34,044 nucleotides of DNA from an aff. Roholtiella sp. LEGE 12411. GTDB lineage: Bacteria > Cyanobacteriota > Cyanobacteriia > Cyanobacteriales > Nostocaceae. Below the pieces are notes generated by a model that saw only the letters and a program-made list of their open reading frames with translations, was not told the DNA's origin and did not search any database. Location of the stretch: the NCBI RefSeq assembly GCF_015206995.1, contig NZ_JADEXR010000053.1, positions 1 through 34,044 of the forward strand, written 5' to 3'. Positions 7,785 to 16,246 of this stretch are shown here, in pieces; within the stretch, counting starts at the first letter, position 1, and each line of letters opens with the position of its first letter. Both the position numbers and the translations under genes were made by a program.

Positions 7785-9320
7785 ATGCTTGCCAGAGTTT
7801 GGAGTGCATCAATTGTGGGCATCGATGCCGTTAAAGTGGGTGTGGAAGTCGATATATCAGGGGGACTACCAGGAATTGTTGTCTTAGGCCTGCCAGATTC
7901 AGCGATTCAAGAATCTAGAGAGAGAGTCAAGGCAACATTGAAGAATGCAGGTTTTGCCTTTCCTATGCGAAAGATTGTGATTAACTTAACTCCGGCTGAT
8001 TTACGCAAGGAAGGCCCCTGTTTCGATTTACCGATTAGTGTGGGAATTTTGGCAGCTTCTGAGCAAGTTAGTGCTGATTTATTAGGAGATTATTTATTTT
8101 TAGGGGAAGTTTCTTTAGATGGCACTTTGCGTCCAGTGGCTGGCGTCTTACCCATTGCTGCTAATGCTCAAAAAATGGGAATTGCAGGTTTAGTTCTGCC
8201 TGTTGATAATGCACAAGAAGCAGCAGTGATCAAAGAATTGGCTGTTTATGGCTGCAAACATATATCTGATGTGGTTAATTTTTTAAATAATCCGGGGCGT
8301 TACCAACCTGTGCAGTTGAATGGCACTGTAGAGACGTTAGATGTAACATATCCACATTATTCCGCAGATTTGCAGGATGTTAAAGGACAAGCTCATGCCC
8401 GACGTGCCTTAGAAATTGCCGCTGCTGGCGGACATAATTTAATCTTTGTGGGGCCACCTGGTAGTGGAAAAACAATGCTAGCACGACGCTTACCAGGAAT
8501 TCTGCCGCCCTTGTCATTTGCTGAATCTTTAGAAGTGACTCGTATTCACTCGGTGGCTGGTTTATTAAAAAATCGCGGTTCATTGGTACGCGATCGCCCT
8601 TTTCGTAGTCCGCATCACTCAGCATCTGGGCCTTCTCTAGTCGGTGGTGGTACTTTCCCTCGTCCAGGGGAGATTTCATTATCTCACCGAGGTATTCTTT
8701 TTCTTGATGAACTCACGGAATTTAAACGCGATGTTCTAGAATTTCTGCGTCAGCCTTTAGAAGATGGCTATGTGACGATTTCCCGCACCAAACAATCGGT
8801 AATGTTTCCCGCACAGTTTACTTTAGTAGCGAGTACCAATCCCTGTCCTTGCGGTTACTATGGCGATACCATTCAACAGTGTACTTGTTCGCCACGGCAA
8901 CGCGAGCAATATTGGACAAAGCTTTCTGGGCCGTTAATGGATCGAATTGATTTGCAAGTTGCGGTGAATCGCTTGAAACCTGAGGAAATTACCCAACAAC
9001 CTACCGGAGAAGCGTCAATATCAGTTCGCCAACGAGTACAACAAGCAAGCGATCGCGCAATTACCCGTTTCCAAGCAGAATTAAATCTGCGTTGCAATGC
9101 CCAAATGCAGAGTTGTCATCTCCAAAAGTGGTGCCAGTTAGATGACACTAGTCGTAACTTATTAGAAGCAGCAATTAGAAAATTAGGTTTATCAGCAAGA
9201 GCAAGCGATCGCATTCTTAAAGTAGGTCGTACTATCGCAGATTTGGCGGGAGAAGATCAGCTCAAAGCGAATCATGTGGCGGAAGCAATTCAATATCGCA
9301 CAATTGATAGAATGCAGTAG
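7785..9320 (+). CDS. YifB/ComM-family Mg-chelatase-like AAA ATPase
   Basis: A 511-residue protein with three parts. The N-terminal domain has a Lon-protease-like fold (residues 1-165; GLPDSAIQESRERVKA). A central AAA+ module has Walker A GPPGSGKT at 223-230 and Walker B ILFLDE ending at D308-E309. The C-terminal domain follows (from about 410; LSARASDRILKVGRTIADL). Members are annotated as magnesium-chelatase-like, but this is not ChlI. The characterised homologue ComM is a helicase that promotes branch migration in natural transformation. Zinc-type cysteines (NPCPCGYYGD ... CTCS) are conserved. It stands alone, with the HIT gene divergent upstream and a YihY gene 116 nt downstream. Confidence 0.93.
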   Translation: MLARVWSASIVGIDAVKVGVEVDISGGLPGIVVLGLPDSAIQESRERVKATLKNAGFAFPMRKIVINLTPADLRKEGPCFDLPISVGILAASEQVSADLLGDYLFLGEVSLDGTLRPVAGVLPIAANAQKMGIAGLVLPVDNAQEAAVIKELAVYGCKHISDVVNFLNNPGRYQPVQLNGTVETLDVTYPHYSADLQDVKGQAHARRALEIAAAGGHNLIFVGPPGSGKTMLARRLPGILPPLSFAESLEVTRIHSVAGLLKNRGSLVRDRPFRSPHHSASGPSLVGGGTFPRPGEISLSHRGILFLDELTEFKRDVLEFLRQPLEDGYVTISRTKQSVMFPAQFTLVASTNPCPCGYYGDTIQQCTCSPRQREQYWTKLSGPLMDRIDLQVAVNRLKPEEITQQPTGEASISVRQRVQQASDRAITRFQAELNLRCNAQMQSCHLQKWCQLDDTSRNLLEAAIRKLGLSARASDRILKVGRTIADLAGEDQLKANHVAEAIQYRTIDRMQ

Positions 9321-9436
9321 TAAGTTCTTCCTCAAGAAAGCTAGACAAACACCCTTGGGGTGATGTCATGAAATAGAAAATCAGTATCCAATGTATCAGG
9401 AAGTAAGCAACATTCCCTGAGAAGGAGATTGATTGG

Positions 9437-10453
9437 ATGAGTTTGCAGGCAATTTGGAAATTGTTACAAGAGACTTTTAAGGAATGGAATGAGGATAAAG
9501 CCTCACGATTAGCAGCAGCATTAGCTTATTACACGATTTTTTCCATCGCGCCGTTGCTAATTATTGTAATTGCGATCGCAGGCGCAGTATTTGGAGAAGA
9601 AGCAGCTAGGGGTGAAATTGTCCAACAAATTCAAGGTTTAGTCGGCAGAGACGGAGCAGAGTTTATCGAACTAGCGATCAAAAATGCTAACAAACCACAG
9701 ACAGGAGCGATCGCCTCCATCATTAGTTTTTTAGTTCTGATATTGGGTGCTACTGGTTTATTTACCGAACTGCAAGATTCTCTGAACACCATTTGGGAAG
9801 TAAAACCTAAACCTGGACGCGGTATTGTTAACATCTTTCGCCAACGCTTTTTATCGTTCGCAATGGTTATAGGTATTGGCTTTTTGCTTCTAGTATCACT
9901 GGTAATTAGTACAGCATTAACAGCGCTGGTGACATACTTTAGCAACATTATACCTGGTGTCGATTTCCTCTGGCGGATAGTCAACTTTATTCTTTCCTTT
10001 GCTCTAACGACATTGCTGTTCGGGTTAATATTCAAAGTTCTGCCAGATGTCAAAATTACTTGGAGTGATGTTTTAATTGGATCTATTATCACCTCCCTGT
10101 TATTTTCCATTGGTAGATTTTTATTAGGACAATATTTAGGTAATGGCAGTTTTGGTTCAACTTACGGCGCTGCTGGTTCACTAGTGGTTATTTTAGCCTG
10201 GGTTAACTATGCTGCACAGATTCTTTTCTTCGGTGCAGAATTTACCCAAGTGTATGCCAGAAGATACGGAAGTGGCATAGTCCCAACTAAGAATGCCATG
10301 CCTCTTTCTAGTAAAACGAAACCCAATGACAATACTCAAAAAGAACAGTCATCTCCTAATAAAAAGCCATCTTCTAGCTTGATTAATCGCTTAATCCGGT
10401 ATTTTCACAAACCCAAACGTTTAAAATCAAAAAGGAATAATCAGCGATTTTAA
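9437..10453 (+). CDS. YihY/BrkB-family inner membrane protein
   Basis: A 338-residue integral membrane protein with about six hydrophobic helices between residues 30 and 280. It opens with the family's characteristic DKASRLAAALAYYTIFSIAPLLI and contains the GSLVVILAWVNYAAQILFFGAEFTQVYA block. The C-terminal 60 residues are a basic, low-complexity tail (many K, S, N, P) predicted to be cytosolic. The function of the family is unsettled; older ribonuclease BN labels were mistaken. AAGGAG lies 9 nt before the ATG, giving a clear start. It converges on the FG-GAP gene, with a hairpin between. Confidence 0.9.
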   Translation: MSLQAIWKLLQETFKEWNEDKASRLAAALAYYTIFSIAPLLIIVIAIAGAVFGEEAARGEIVQQIQGLVGRDGAEFIELAIKNANKPQTGAIASIISFLVLILGATGLFTELQDSLNTIWEVKPKPGRGIVNIFRQRFLSFAMVIGIGFLLLVSLVISTALTALVTYFSNIIPGVDFLWRIVNFILSFALTTLLFGLIFKVLPDVKITWSDVLIGSIITSLLFSIGRFLLGQYLGNGSFGSTYGAAGSLVVILAWVNYAAQILFFGAEFTQVYARRYGSGIVPTKNAMPLSSKTKPNDNTQKEQSSPNKKPSSSLINRLIRYFHKPKRLKSKRNNQRF

Positions 10454-10533
10454 TTACTGAATACTAGATGTTGTGTAGTAGCGAATTATATTCGCCGAAT
10501 ACTTTTCAAACAACCTCTAACATTACTTCATTG

Positions 10534-10564
10534 ACTAGAGACGCTGCACTACAACGTCTCTAGT
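10534..10564. terminator. GAGACG-type inverted repeat between convergent genes
   Basis: ACTAGAGACG (10534-10543) and CGTCTCTAGT (10555-10564) are perfect complements around an 11-nt loop, between the YihY gene and the FG-GAP gene. No strong T tract follows on either strand. It may act as a bidirectional terminator or simply be a copy of a dispersed palindrome also seen near 23.5 kb. Confidence 0.5.
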
Positions 10565-10576
10565 GAAGTAAATTGA

Positions 10577-13500
10577 TTAGACGCTCGTGAAATCAGAACT
10601 AGTTAAGGTAGTAGTATTAATCCCCGTCAGCGTTGCCCAGATTTCAAGGGTAGAAGTAAATAAAATATTACTACCAGCAAAACTCAATTGAGCAAAACTG
10701 AAGCCTCTAGACAATCCAATCAAGTCCGTACCTTTACGGAAGTCGGTAATAATATCAATACCTTCTTTAGAAGCCAAGAGAAATTGATCGCAACCATTGC
10801 CACCAGTCAAGATATCCTTACCAATACCACCCACCAACAGGTCGTTACCATTGCCACCAGTCAGGATGTCATTGCCACTACCACCAGTTAGGGTGTCATT
10901 ACCTGAACTACCGAAGATCCTATCATCACCTGAACCACCAGAGATGGTATCATTACCCGCATCACCAGTCAGGGTATCATTGCCTGAACCACCAGAGATC
11001 CTATCATCACCTGCACCACCAGAGATGGTATCGTTACCCGCATCACCAGAGATAGTGTCGTTACCTGCACCACCAGTCAGGGTGTCATTACCTGGAGTGC
11101 CCAAAATAGTCTGATTACGCGATGTGCCAGTAGTATTAGGACTAACTGCGATCGCAACACTAGCAGTACTAGTCAGACTACCATCGCTAATGGTGTAGTT
11201 GAAGTTGGCATTGCCACTAAACCCAGCAATTGGGGTAAACAGGATGAAATCATCTGCTGAGTTATCCTGAGTGCCGTTATCATTGAGCACAGCAGTACCT
11301 TGGGTTGCACCATTCACACCAGTAATGCTGAAGTTACTGCTATCAACGTCAGTATCATTAGCTAGCAGAGTACTAGCTTTGATATTCACGGCAGTATTGA
11401 AAGCAGTAGTAACACTATCATTGACTGCTACAGGTGCATCATTGACTGGCTTGACGTTGAAGTTAAATGTACCCGTAGCATTACCGCCATTACCGTCGCT
11501 AACAGTGAAATCGAAACTGTCAGTGCCGTTGAAGTTGGCATTGGGGGTGTAGGTAAAGAAGTCGTCGCTGGTGTTGTCTAAAGTGCTGTTGTCGTTGAGC
11601 GTGAGTGTACCGTTAGTGGGGTTGGTGAAGCTATTAATACTTAGGGTATCGCCATCAACATCAAAATATCTACGTAGAATGTTACTAGCAAGGATGTTAA
11701 CAGCAGTATCTTCATTAGTGGTAGCCGCAGTTGCAAAGCCAAACACCACGTAGCTTGACCCGGCTAATGACTGATCGTTGGGGTCGGCACCTCTTGCCCC
11801 GATAATCAGGTCATCAATGCCGTCGCCGTTGATATCTCCGGCACTGCTGACGGAGTTGCCTGAGTAGTCACCCGAATTAATGCCGTTAATCACGAAGCCG
11901 TTGCTGCCATCCAGGGATGAGAGGTCGAGGCTGGCACTAAAACCACTATTAGTGCCAAACACCACGTAGCTTGACCCGGCTTCAAACTGACCGTTGGGGT
12001 CGGCACGATATGCCCCGATAATCAGGTCATCAAAGCCGTCGCCGTTGATATCTCCGGCACTGTTGACGGAGTTGCCTGACAAGTCACCCGAATTAATGCT
12101 GTTAATCACGAAGCCGTTGCTGCCATTCAGGGATGAGACGTCGAGGCTGGCATTAAAGCCACTATTAGTGCCAAACACCACGTAGCTTGACCCGGCATAA
12201 TTCTGACCGTTGGGGTCGGCACCAAATGCCCCAATAATCAGGTCATCGAAGCCGTCACCGTTGATATCCCCCGCACTGCTAACGGAGGCGCCTGAGTAGT
12301 CACCCGAATTAATGCCGTTAATCACGAAGCCGTTGCTGCCATTCAGGGATGAGAGGTCGAGGCTGGCACTAAAACCACTATTAGTGCCAAACACCACGTA
12401 GCTTGACCCAGCATCAACCTGACCGTTGGGGTCGGCACGATTTGCCCCGATAATCAGGTCATCAATGCCGTCGCCGTTGATATCTCCGGCATTGCTGACG
12501 GAGGTGCCTGAGAAGTCCTGCCTATTAATGCCGTTAATCACGAAGCCGTTGCTGCCATTCAGGGAAAAGAGGTCGAGGCTGGCATTAAAGCCACTATTAG
12601 TGCCAAACACCACGTAGCTTGACCCGGCATAGCGCTGACCGTTGGGGGAGGCATCTGATGCCCCGATAATCAGGTCATCAAAGCCGTCGCCGTTGATATC
12701 CCCGGCACTGCTGACAGAGGTGCCTGAGCGGTCATACCTATTAATGCCGTTAATCACAAAGCCGTTGCTGCCATTCAGGGAAAAGAGGTCGAGGCTGGCA
12801 TTAAAGCCACTATTAGTGCCAAACACCACGTAGCTTGACCCGGCACCAGATTGACCGTTGGGGTCGGCATATCTTGCCCCGATAATCAGGTCATCAAAGC
12901 CGTCGCCGTTGATATCCCCGGCACTGCTGACGGAGTTGCCTGAGTAGTCACCCGAATTAATGCCGTTAATCACGAAGCCGTTGCTGCCATCCAGGGATGA
13001 GAGGTTGAAGCCAGCACTAAAACCACTATTAGTGCCAAACACCACGTAGCTTGACCCGGCACCAGATTGACCGTTGGGGTCGGCACGAAATGCCCCGATA
13101 ATCAGGTCATCAAAGCCGTCGCCGTTGATATCCCCGGCATTGCTGACCGAGCCGCCTGAGTAGTCACGGAAACTAATGCCGTTAATCACGAAGCCGTTGC
13201 TGCCATTGAGTGAGTCGAGATTAAAAACTGAAGTCACCTTGGGTGCATCATTCACTCCATTAATGGTCAAGTTGACGCTAGCTGTATTAGTCAAGCTGCT
13301 ATTATTATTGTTGAGCGTGTATGTAAAGTTCTCAGTTGCCGTTTCACCGACAGCCAAGGCATCAAATTGAGCATTAGGGTCGTAGGTCAAGCTACCATTA
13401 GCATTGAGCGTAACTAAAGCACCAGAACTCAGGGTAATGGCAGTGCCAACAACAACTGGCGTACCATCAATAGCTGTCACCCCTAGGAAGTTGCTGTCAT

Positions 13501-15097
13501 TAGCTAAGACTGAAATATTAACAGCAGTGTCTTCATCGGTGGTAGCTGTGTCATTAACTGCAACAGGGGGTTTATTGGTAGGCGTAGGAGAAGCAAAGCC
13601 AAACACCACGTAGCTTGACCCGGCTAATGACTGACCATTGGGGTCGGCACGATATGCCCCGATAATCAGGTCATCAATGCCGTCGCCGTTGATATCTCCG
13701 GCACTGCTGACGGAGGTGCCTGAGTAGTCACCCGAATTAATGCCGTTAATCACGAAGCCCTCATTGCCATCGAGAGACGAGAGGTTGAAGCCAGCACCAA
13801 AGCCACTGCTGCGACCAAACACCACGTAGCTTGACCCGGCATTATATTGACCGTTGGGGTCGGCAAAGAGTGCCCCGATAATCAGGTCATCGATGCCATC
13901 GCCGTTGATATCTCCGGCATTGCTGACGGAGATGCCTGAGAAGTCACCAACATTAATAATGCCGTTAATTACGAAGCCGTTGCTGCCATCCAGGGATGAG
14001 AGGTCGAGGCTGGCACTAAAACCACTATTAGTGCCAAACACCACGTAGCTTGACCCGGCACCAGATTGACCGTTGGGGTCGGCACCTCTTGCCCCGATAA
14101 TCAGGTCATCGAAGCCATCGCCGTTGATATCCCCGGCACTGCTGACGGAGGTGCCTGAGCGGTCACGCTCATTAATGCCGTTAATCACGAAGCCGTTGCT
14201 GCCATTCAGGGATGAGAGGTCGAGGCTGGCACTAAAACCACTATTAGTGCCAAACACCACGTAGCTTGACCCGGCATTATATTGACCGTTGGGGGAGGCA
14301 CCTGTTGCCCCGATAATCAGGTCATCGAAGCCGTCACCGTTGATATCTCCGGCACTGCTGACGGATAAGCCTGAGAAGTCACCTGCATTGCCATTAATCA
14401 CGAAGCCGTTGCTGCCATTCAGGGATGAGAGGTCGAGGCTGGCATTAAAGCCACTATTAGTGCCAAACACCACGTAGCTTGACCCGGCATAGCGCTGACC
14501 GTTGGGGTCGGCACGAAATGCCCCGATAATCAGGTCATCAAAGCCGTCACCGTTGATATCTCCGGCACTGCTGACGGATAAGCCTGAGAAGTCACCTGCA
14601 TTGCCATTAATCACGAAGCCGTTGCTGCCATTCAGGGATGAGAGGTCGAGGCTAGCTGCAAAGCCACTATTTGTGCCAAACACCACGTAGCTTGACCCGG
14701 CATAGCGCTGACCGTTGGGGTCGGCACGAAATGCCCCGATAATCAGGTCATCAAAGCCGTCGCCGTTGATATCTCCGGCACTGCTGACGGAGGTGCCTGA
14801 GGAGTCATCTCGATTAATGCCGTTAATCACGAAGCCGTTGCTACCATTCAGGGATGAGAGGTCGAGGCTGGCACTCAAGCCACTATTAGTGCCAAACACC
14901 ACGTAGCTTGACCCGGCACCAGATTGACCGTTGGGGTCGGCACCACTTGCCCCGATAATCAGGTCATCGAAGCCGTCGCCGTTGATATCTCCGGCACTGC
15001 TGACGGAGTTGCCTGATTCGTCAAATGCATTAATGCCGTTAATCACGAAGCCGTTGCTGCCATTGAGGTCAGATAGATTTAAAACGGAATTTGCCAT
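10577..15097 (-). CDS. Giant FG-GAP / cadherin-like / RTX protein, probable type I secretion substrate
   Basis: From the ATG at 15097 the product is 1506 residues. The frame stays open to a GTG- or ATG-type start at 15208, but GGAGAA lies 11 nt before 15097, and the upstream 37 residues look non-homologous. Order: seven FG-GAP repeats of about 72 residues, a cadherin-like/VCBS domain (PPVAVNDTATTDEDTAVNISVLANDS), seven more FG-GAP repeats, two further cadherin-like domains (NEDTAVNI..., NDAPVAVNDSV...), about nine RTX nonapeptides (GGxGNDxLx), then a C-terminal segment (DIITDFRKGTDLIGL) like that of RTX proteins. Each blade has the Ca-binding loop DINGDGFDDLIIG. FG-GAP sets of seven form a beta-propeller, so two propellers are expected. 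No Sec signal is seen, and RTX proteins usually leave through type I secretion. Likely a calcium-dependent surface or extracellular adhesion or matrix protein; the ligand is unknown. Confidence 0.88.
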   Translation of the reverse strand: MANSVLNLSDLNGSNGFVINGINAFDESGNSVSSAGDINGDGFDDLIIGASGADPNGQSGAGSSYVVFGTNSGLSASLDLSSLNGSNGFVINGINRDDSSGTSVSSAGDINGDGFDDLIIGAFRADPNGQRYAGSSYVVFGTNSGFAASLDLSSLNGSNGFVINGNAGDFSGLSVSSAGDINGDGFDDLIIGAFRADPNGQRYAGSSYVVFGTNSGFNASLDLSSLNGSNGFVINGNAGDFSGLSVSSAGDINGDGFDDLIIGATGASPNGQYNAGSSYVVFGTNSGFSASLDLSSLNGSNGFVINGINERDRSGTSVSSAGDINGDGFDDLIIGARGADPNGQSGAGSSYVVFGTNSGFSASLDLSSLDGSNGFVINGIINVGDFSGISVSNAGDINGDGIDDLIIGALFADPNGQYNAGSSYVVFGRSSGFGAGFNLSSLDGNEGFVINGINSGDYSGTSVSSAGDINGDGIDDLIIGAYRADPNGQSLAGSSYVVFGFASPTPTNKPPVAVNDTATTDEDTAVNISVLANDSNFLGVTAIDGTPVVVGTAITLSSGALVTLNANGSLTYDPNAQFDALAVGETATENFTYTLNNNNSSLTNTASVNLTINGVNDAPKVTSVFNLDSLNGSNGFVINGISFRDYSGGSVSNAGDINGDGFDDLIIGAFRADPNGQSGAGSSYVVFGTNSGFSAGFNLSSLDGSNGFVINGINSGDYSGNSVSSAGDINGDGFDDLIIGARYADPNGQSGAGSSYVVFGTNSGFNASLDLFSLNGSNGFVINGINRYDRSGTSVSSAGDINGDGFDDLIIGASDASPNGQRYAGSSYVVFGTNSGFNASLDLFSLNGSNGFVINGINRQDFSGTSVSNAGDINGDGIDDLIIGANRADPNGQVDAGSSYVVFGTNSGFSASLDLSSLNGSNGFVINGINSGDYSGASVSSAGDINGDGFDDLIIGAFGADPNGQNYAGSSYVVFGTNSGFNASLDVSSLNGSNGFVINSINSGDLSGNSVNSAGDINGDGFDDLIIGAYRADPNGQFEAGSSYVVFGTNSGFSASLDLSSLDGSNGFVINGINSGDYSGNSVSSAGDINGDGIDDLIIGARGADPNDQSLAGSSYVVFGFATAATTNEDTAVNILASNILRRYFDVDGDTLSINSFTNPTNGTLTLNDNSTLDNTSDDFFTYTPNANFNGTDSFDFTVSDGNGGNATGTFNFNVKPVNDAPVAVNDSVTTAFNTAVNIKASTLLANDTDVDSSNFSITGVNGATQGTAVLNDNGTQDNSADDFILFTPIAGFSGNANFNYTISDGSLTSTASVAIAVSPNTTGTSRNQTILGTPGNDTLTGGAGNDTISGDAGNDTISGGAGDDRISGGSGNDTLTGDAGNDTISGGSGDDRIFGSSGNDTLTGGSGNDILTGGNGNDLLVGGIGKDILTGGNGCDQFLLASKEGIDIITDFRKGTDLIGLSRGFSFAQLSFAGSNILFTSTLEIWATLTGINTTTLTSSDFTSV
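11735..13230 (-). repeat. Second block of seven FG-GAP coding repeats (about 216 bp each)
   Basis: Seven tandem copies of a 213-216 bp unit, alike at the DNA level as well as in protein. For example, the segment encoding AGSSYVVFGTNSGF recurs almost unchanged. Two neighbouring units share LDLFSLNG instead of LDLSSLNG, a sign of recent local duplication. Confidence 0.85.
13600..15095 (-). repeat. First block of seven FG-GAP coding repeats
   Basis: Seven tandem units of 213-219 bp. The third and fourth units share the same one-codon-shorter form (NGNAGDFSGLS), so one was probably copied from the other. The block is separated from the second set of seven by one cadherin-like domain. Confidence 0.85.
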
Positions 15098-15370
15098 TGT
15101 TGTTGATTCTCCAAGTCCTGTTTGGTTGTGTTTGTCGGATGAGTCTAGACGTAAAACTTGACCCTCGTTCTTCGCTAGCGCTAACGCTGGGAACAGAACA
15201 ATTCGCATCAGTTGTTACGCACACTCTAGAAATTCTCGGCTTTCCTGGTGTCTTCTCTGCTAGAACACCGATTCACTATTCAAGATAGGGGCGAGAAAAA
15301 CCGATTCTCTGGAAGCCGCTGTAGGCGTTTGATAAGAGGCAGTCTTGCTGGGGGAACTAAAGGTACAAGG

Positions 15371-15640
15371 CTCACCCGCAAGTGGCGTGAAAGCTCCCTT
15401 GCTCGAATGGCACTAAGAAAAGATACAGCCCTTGCTCTGACTGGTTAAGAGCCTGGAGGCTGGGAACCCATTCTGGGAGGCTCCGCCTCCACTAGCTTGA
15501 CAAGAGGCAGAGCCTCTTTAAACACATTCCCAGCCCCCAGGCTGGGAACGAGACGACACAAGCCTTTGGGCTTTTCTTAGTGCCATTCCTCCCTTGCTCC
15601 TTTTAAGAGTTGGTTGAAACCTCACCCGCAAGTGGCGTGA
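15371..15640. repeat. Direct repeat pair enclosing a 17-bp inverted repeat
   Basis: CTCACCCGCAAGTGGCGTGA occurs at 15371-15390 and again at 15621-15640, exactly 250 bp apart. Between them lies an inverted repeat: AATGGCACTAAGAAAAG (15406-15422) and its perfect complement (15571-15587). Inside that is a palindrome GGAGGCTCCGCCTCC near 15477 and two copies of a CAGGCTGGGAACG-like motif. The nesting suggests a small non-autonomous element or stacked insertions of dispersed repeats. Confidence 0.6.
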
Positions 15641-16138
15641 TTTTTCCCCCTGCTCCCTTGCTAAGAGCTCCCCTGCTTTTTCATTTGGGGGTCTGTCGAC
15701 AGAAGAAATATAATATTATACCGATATTACCACCAGGACATTGCTGACCAATCCCAGTCTGAGAGCTTTTATTAACAAATAGTTACTAGTAATATTTCGC
15801 TAGATAAAGAAAAATACAGCACAATTTGATTGAGTAAATTACCCAATATTTAAGCATGTTTTCACTTGTGTCCTCAAAAGTTCACTGAAATTGCCGGACG
15901 CTTGATCTAACAATTCGCAATTAAATTACAAATGGTTTGCTCGTATTGAATATTGTGTCAATAAGAGGCAGGGGGCAGGGGAGAAACCTCATCCATGAAT
16001 GGAGAGGCTTGAAATCAGGACTTAGTATCCAATGGCGCTACGTGTATCGACAGACATTGAAAGTTGTTCTCCATCCATAAATCGAGGGGCCCCTGACCCA
16101 ATGGCAGGGGAATTCCAGAATCTTTCCTCCTGCCATTC

Positions 16139-16177
16139 GCCCAATGCCCAATGCCCAATGCCCAATCCCCAATCCCC
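16139..16177. repeat. Short tandem heptamer array (CCCAATG)
   Basis: Three to four copies of the CCCAATG heptamer, decaying into CCCAATC-type units, end 70 nt before purB. This is the class of heptanucleotide repeat (STRR) long known from heterocyst-forming cyanobacteria. It is the reverse complement of the GGGCATT-type array at the window end with one base changed. Confidence 0.8.
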
Positions 16178-16246
16178 ATAAAATATTTGTTCAAGAGGTC
16201 TATTAATTAGACTGTAAAATATGACGGTTGTATTCTGTGCCGAACT

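Larger units (their letters stand above)
15209..16246. other. Gene-free stretch rich in dispersed repeats
   Basis: About 1 kb between the FG-GAP gene and purB, with no convincing gene. Its 5' part carries several short repeats: a 20-bp direct repeat, a 17-bp inverted repeat, and palindromes of the GGAGGCTCCGCCTCC type. The middle (15700-15960) is AT-rich and unremarkable. The 3' part has two similar hairpin-like segments (about 15986-16008 and 16071-16092) that may be remnants of a small mobile element, then a CCCAATG heptamer array just before purB. Confidence 0.6.

Noticed and set aside
7785-9320. Gene considered as magnesium chelatase subunit I (chlI)
   Set aside because: It has the N-terminal Lon-like domain and the cysteine motif of YifB/ComM proteins and is longer than ChlI.
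9631-10110. A 159-codon frame antisense to the YihY gene
   Set aside because: No family likeness, and it overlaps a well-supported membrane protein gene with a clear ribosome site.
10577-15097. Regular repeats considered as a CRISPR-like array
   Set aside because: The period is about 216 bp, in frame, and every unit encodes an FG-GAP blade; there are no short repeats with unique spacers.
11994-15161. A series of about 62-76 residue plus-strand frames at regular 216-bp steps
   Set aside because: They are the antisense reading of the FG-GAP repeats, repeated because the unit length is a multiple of three.
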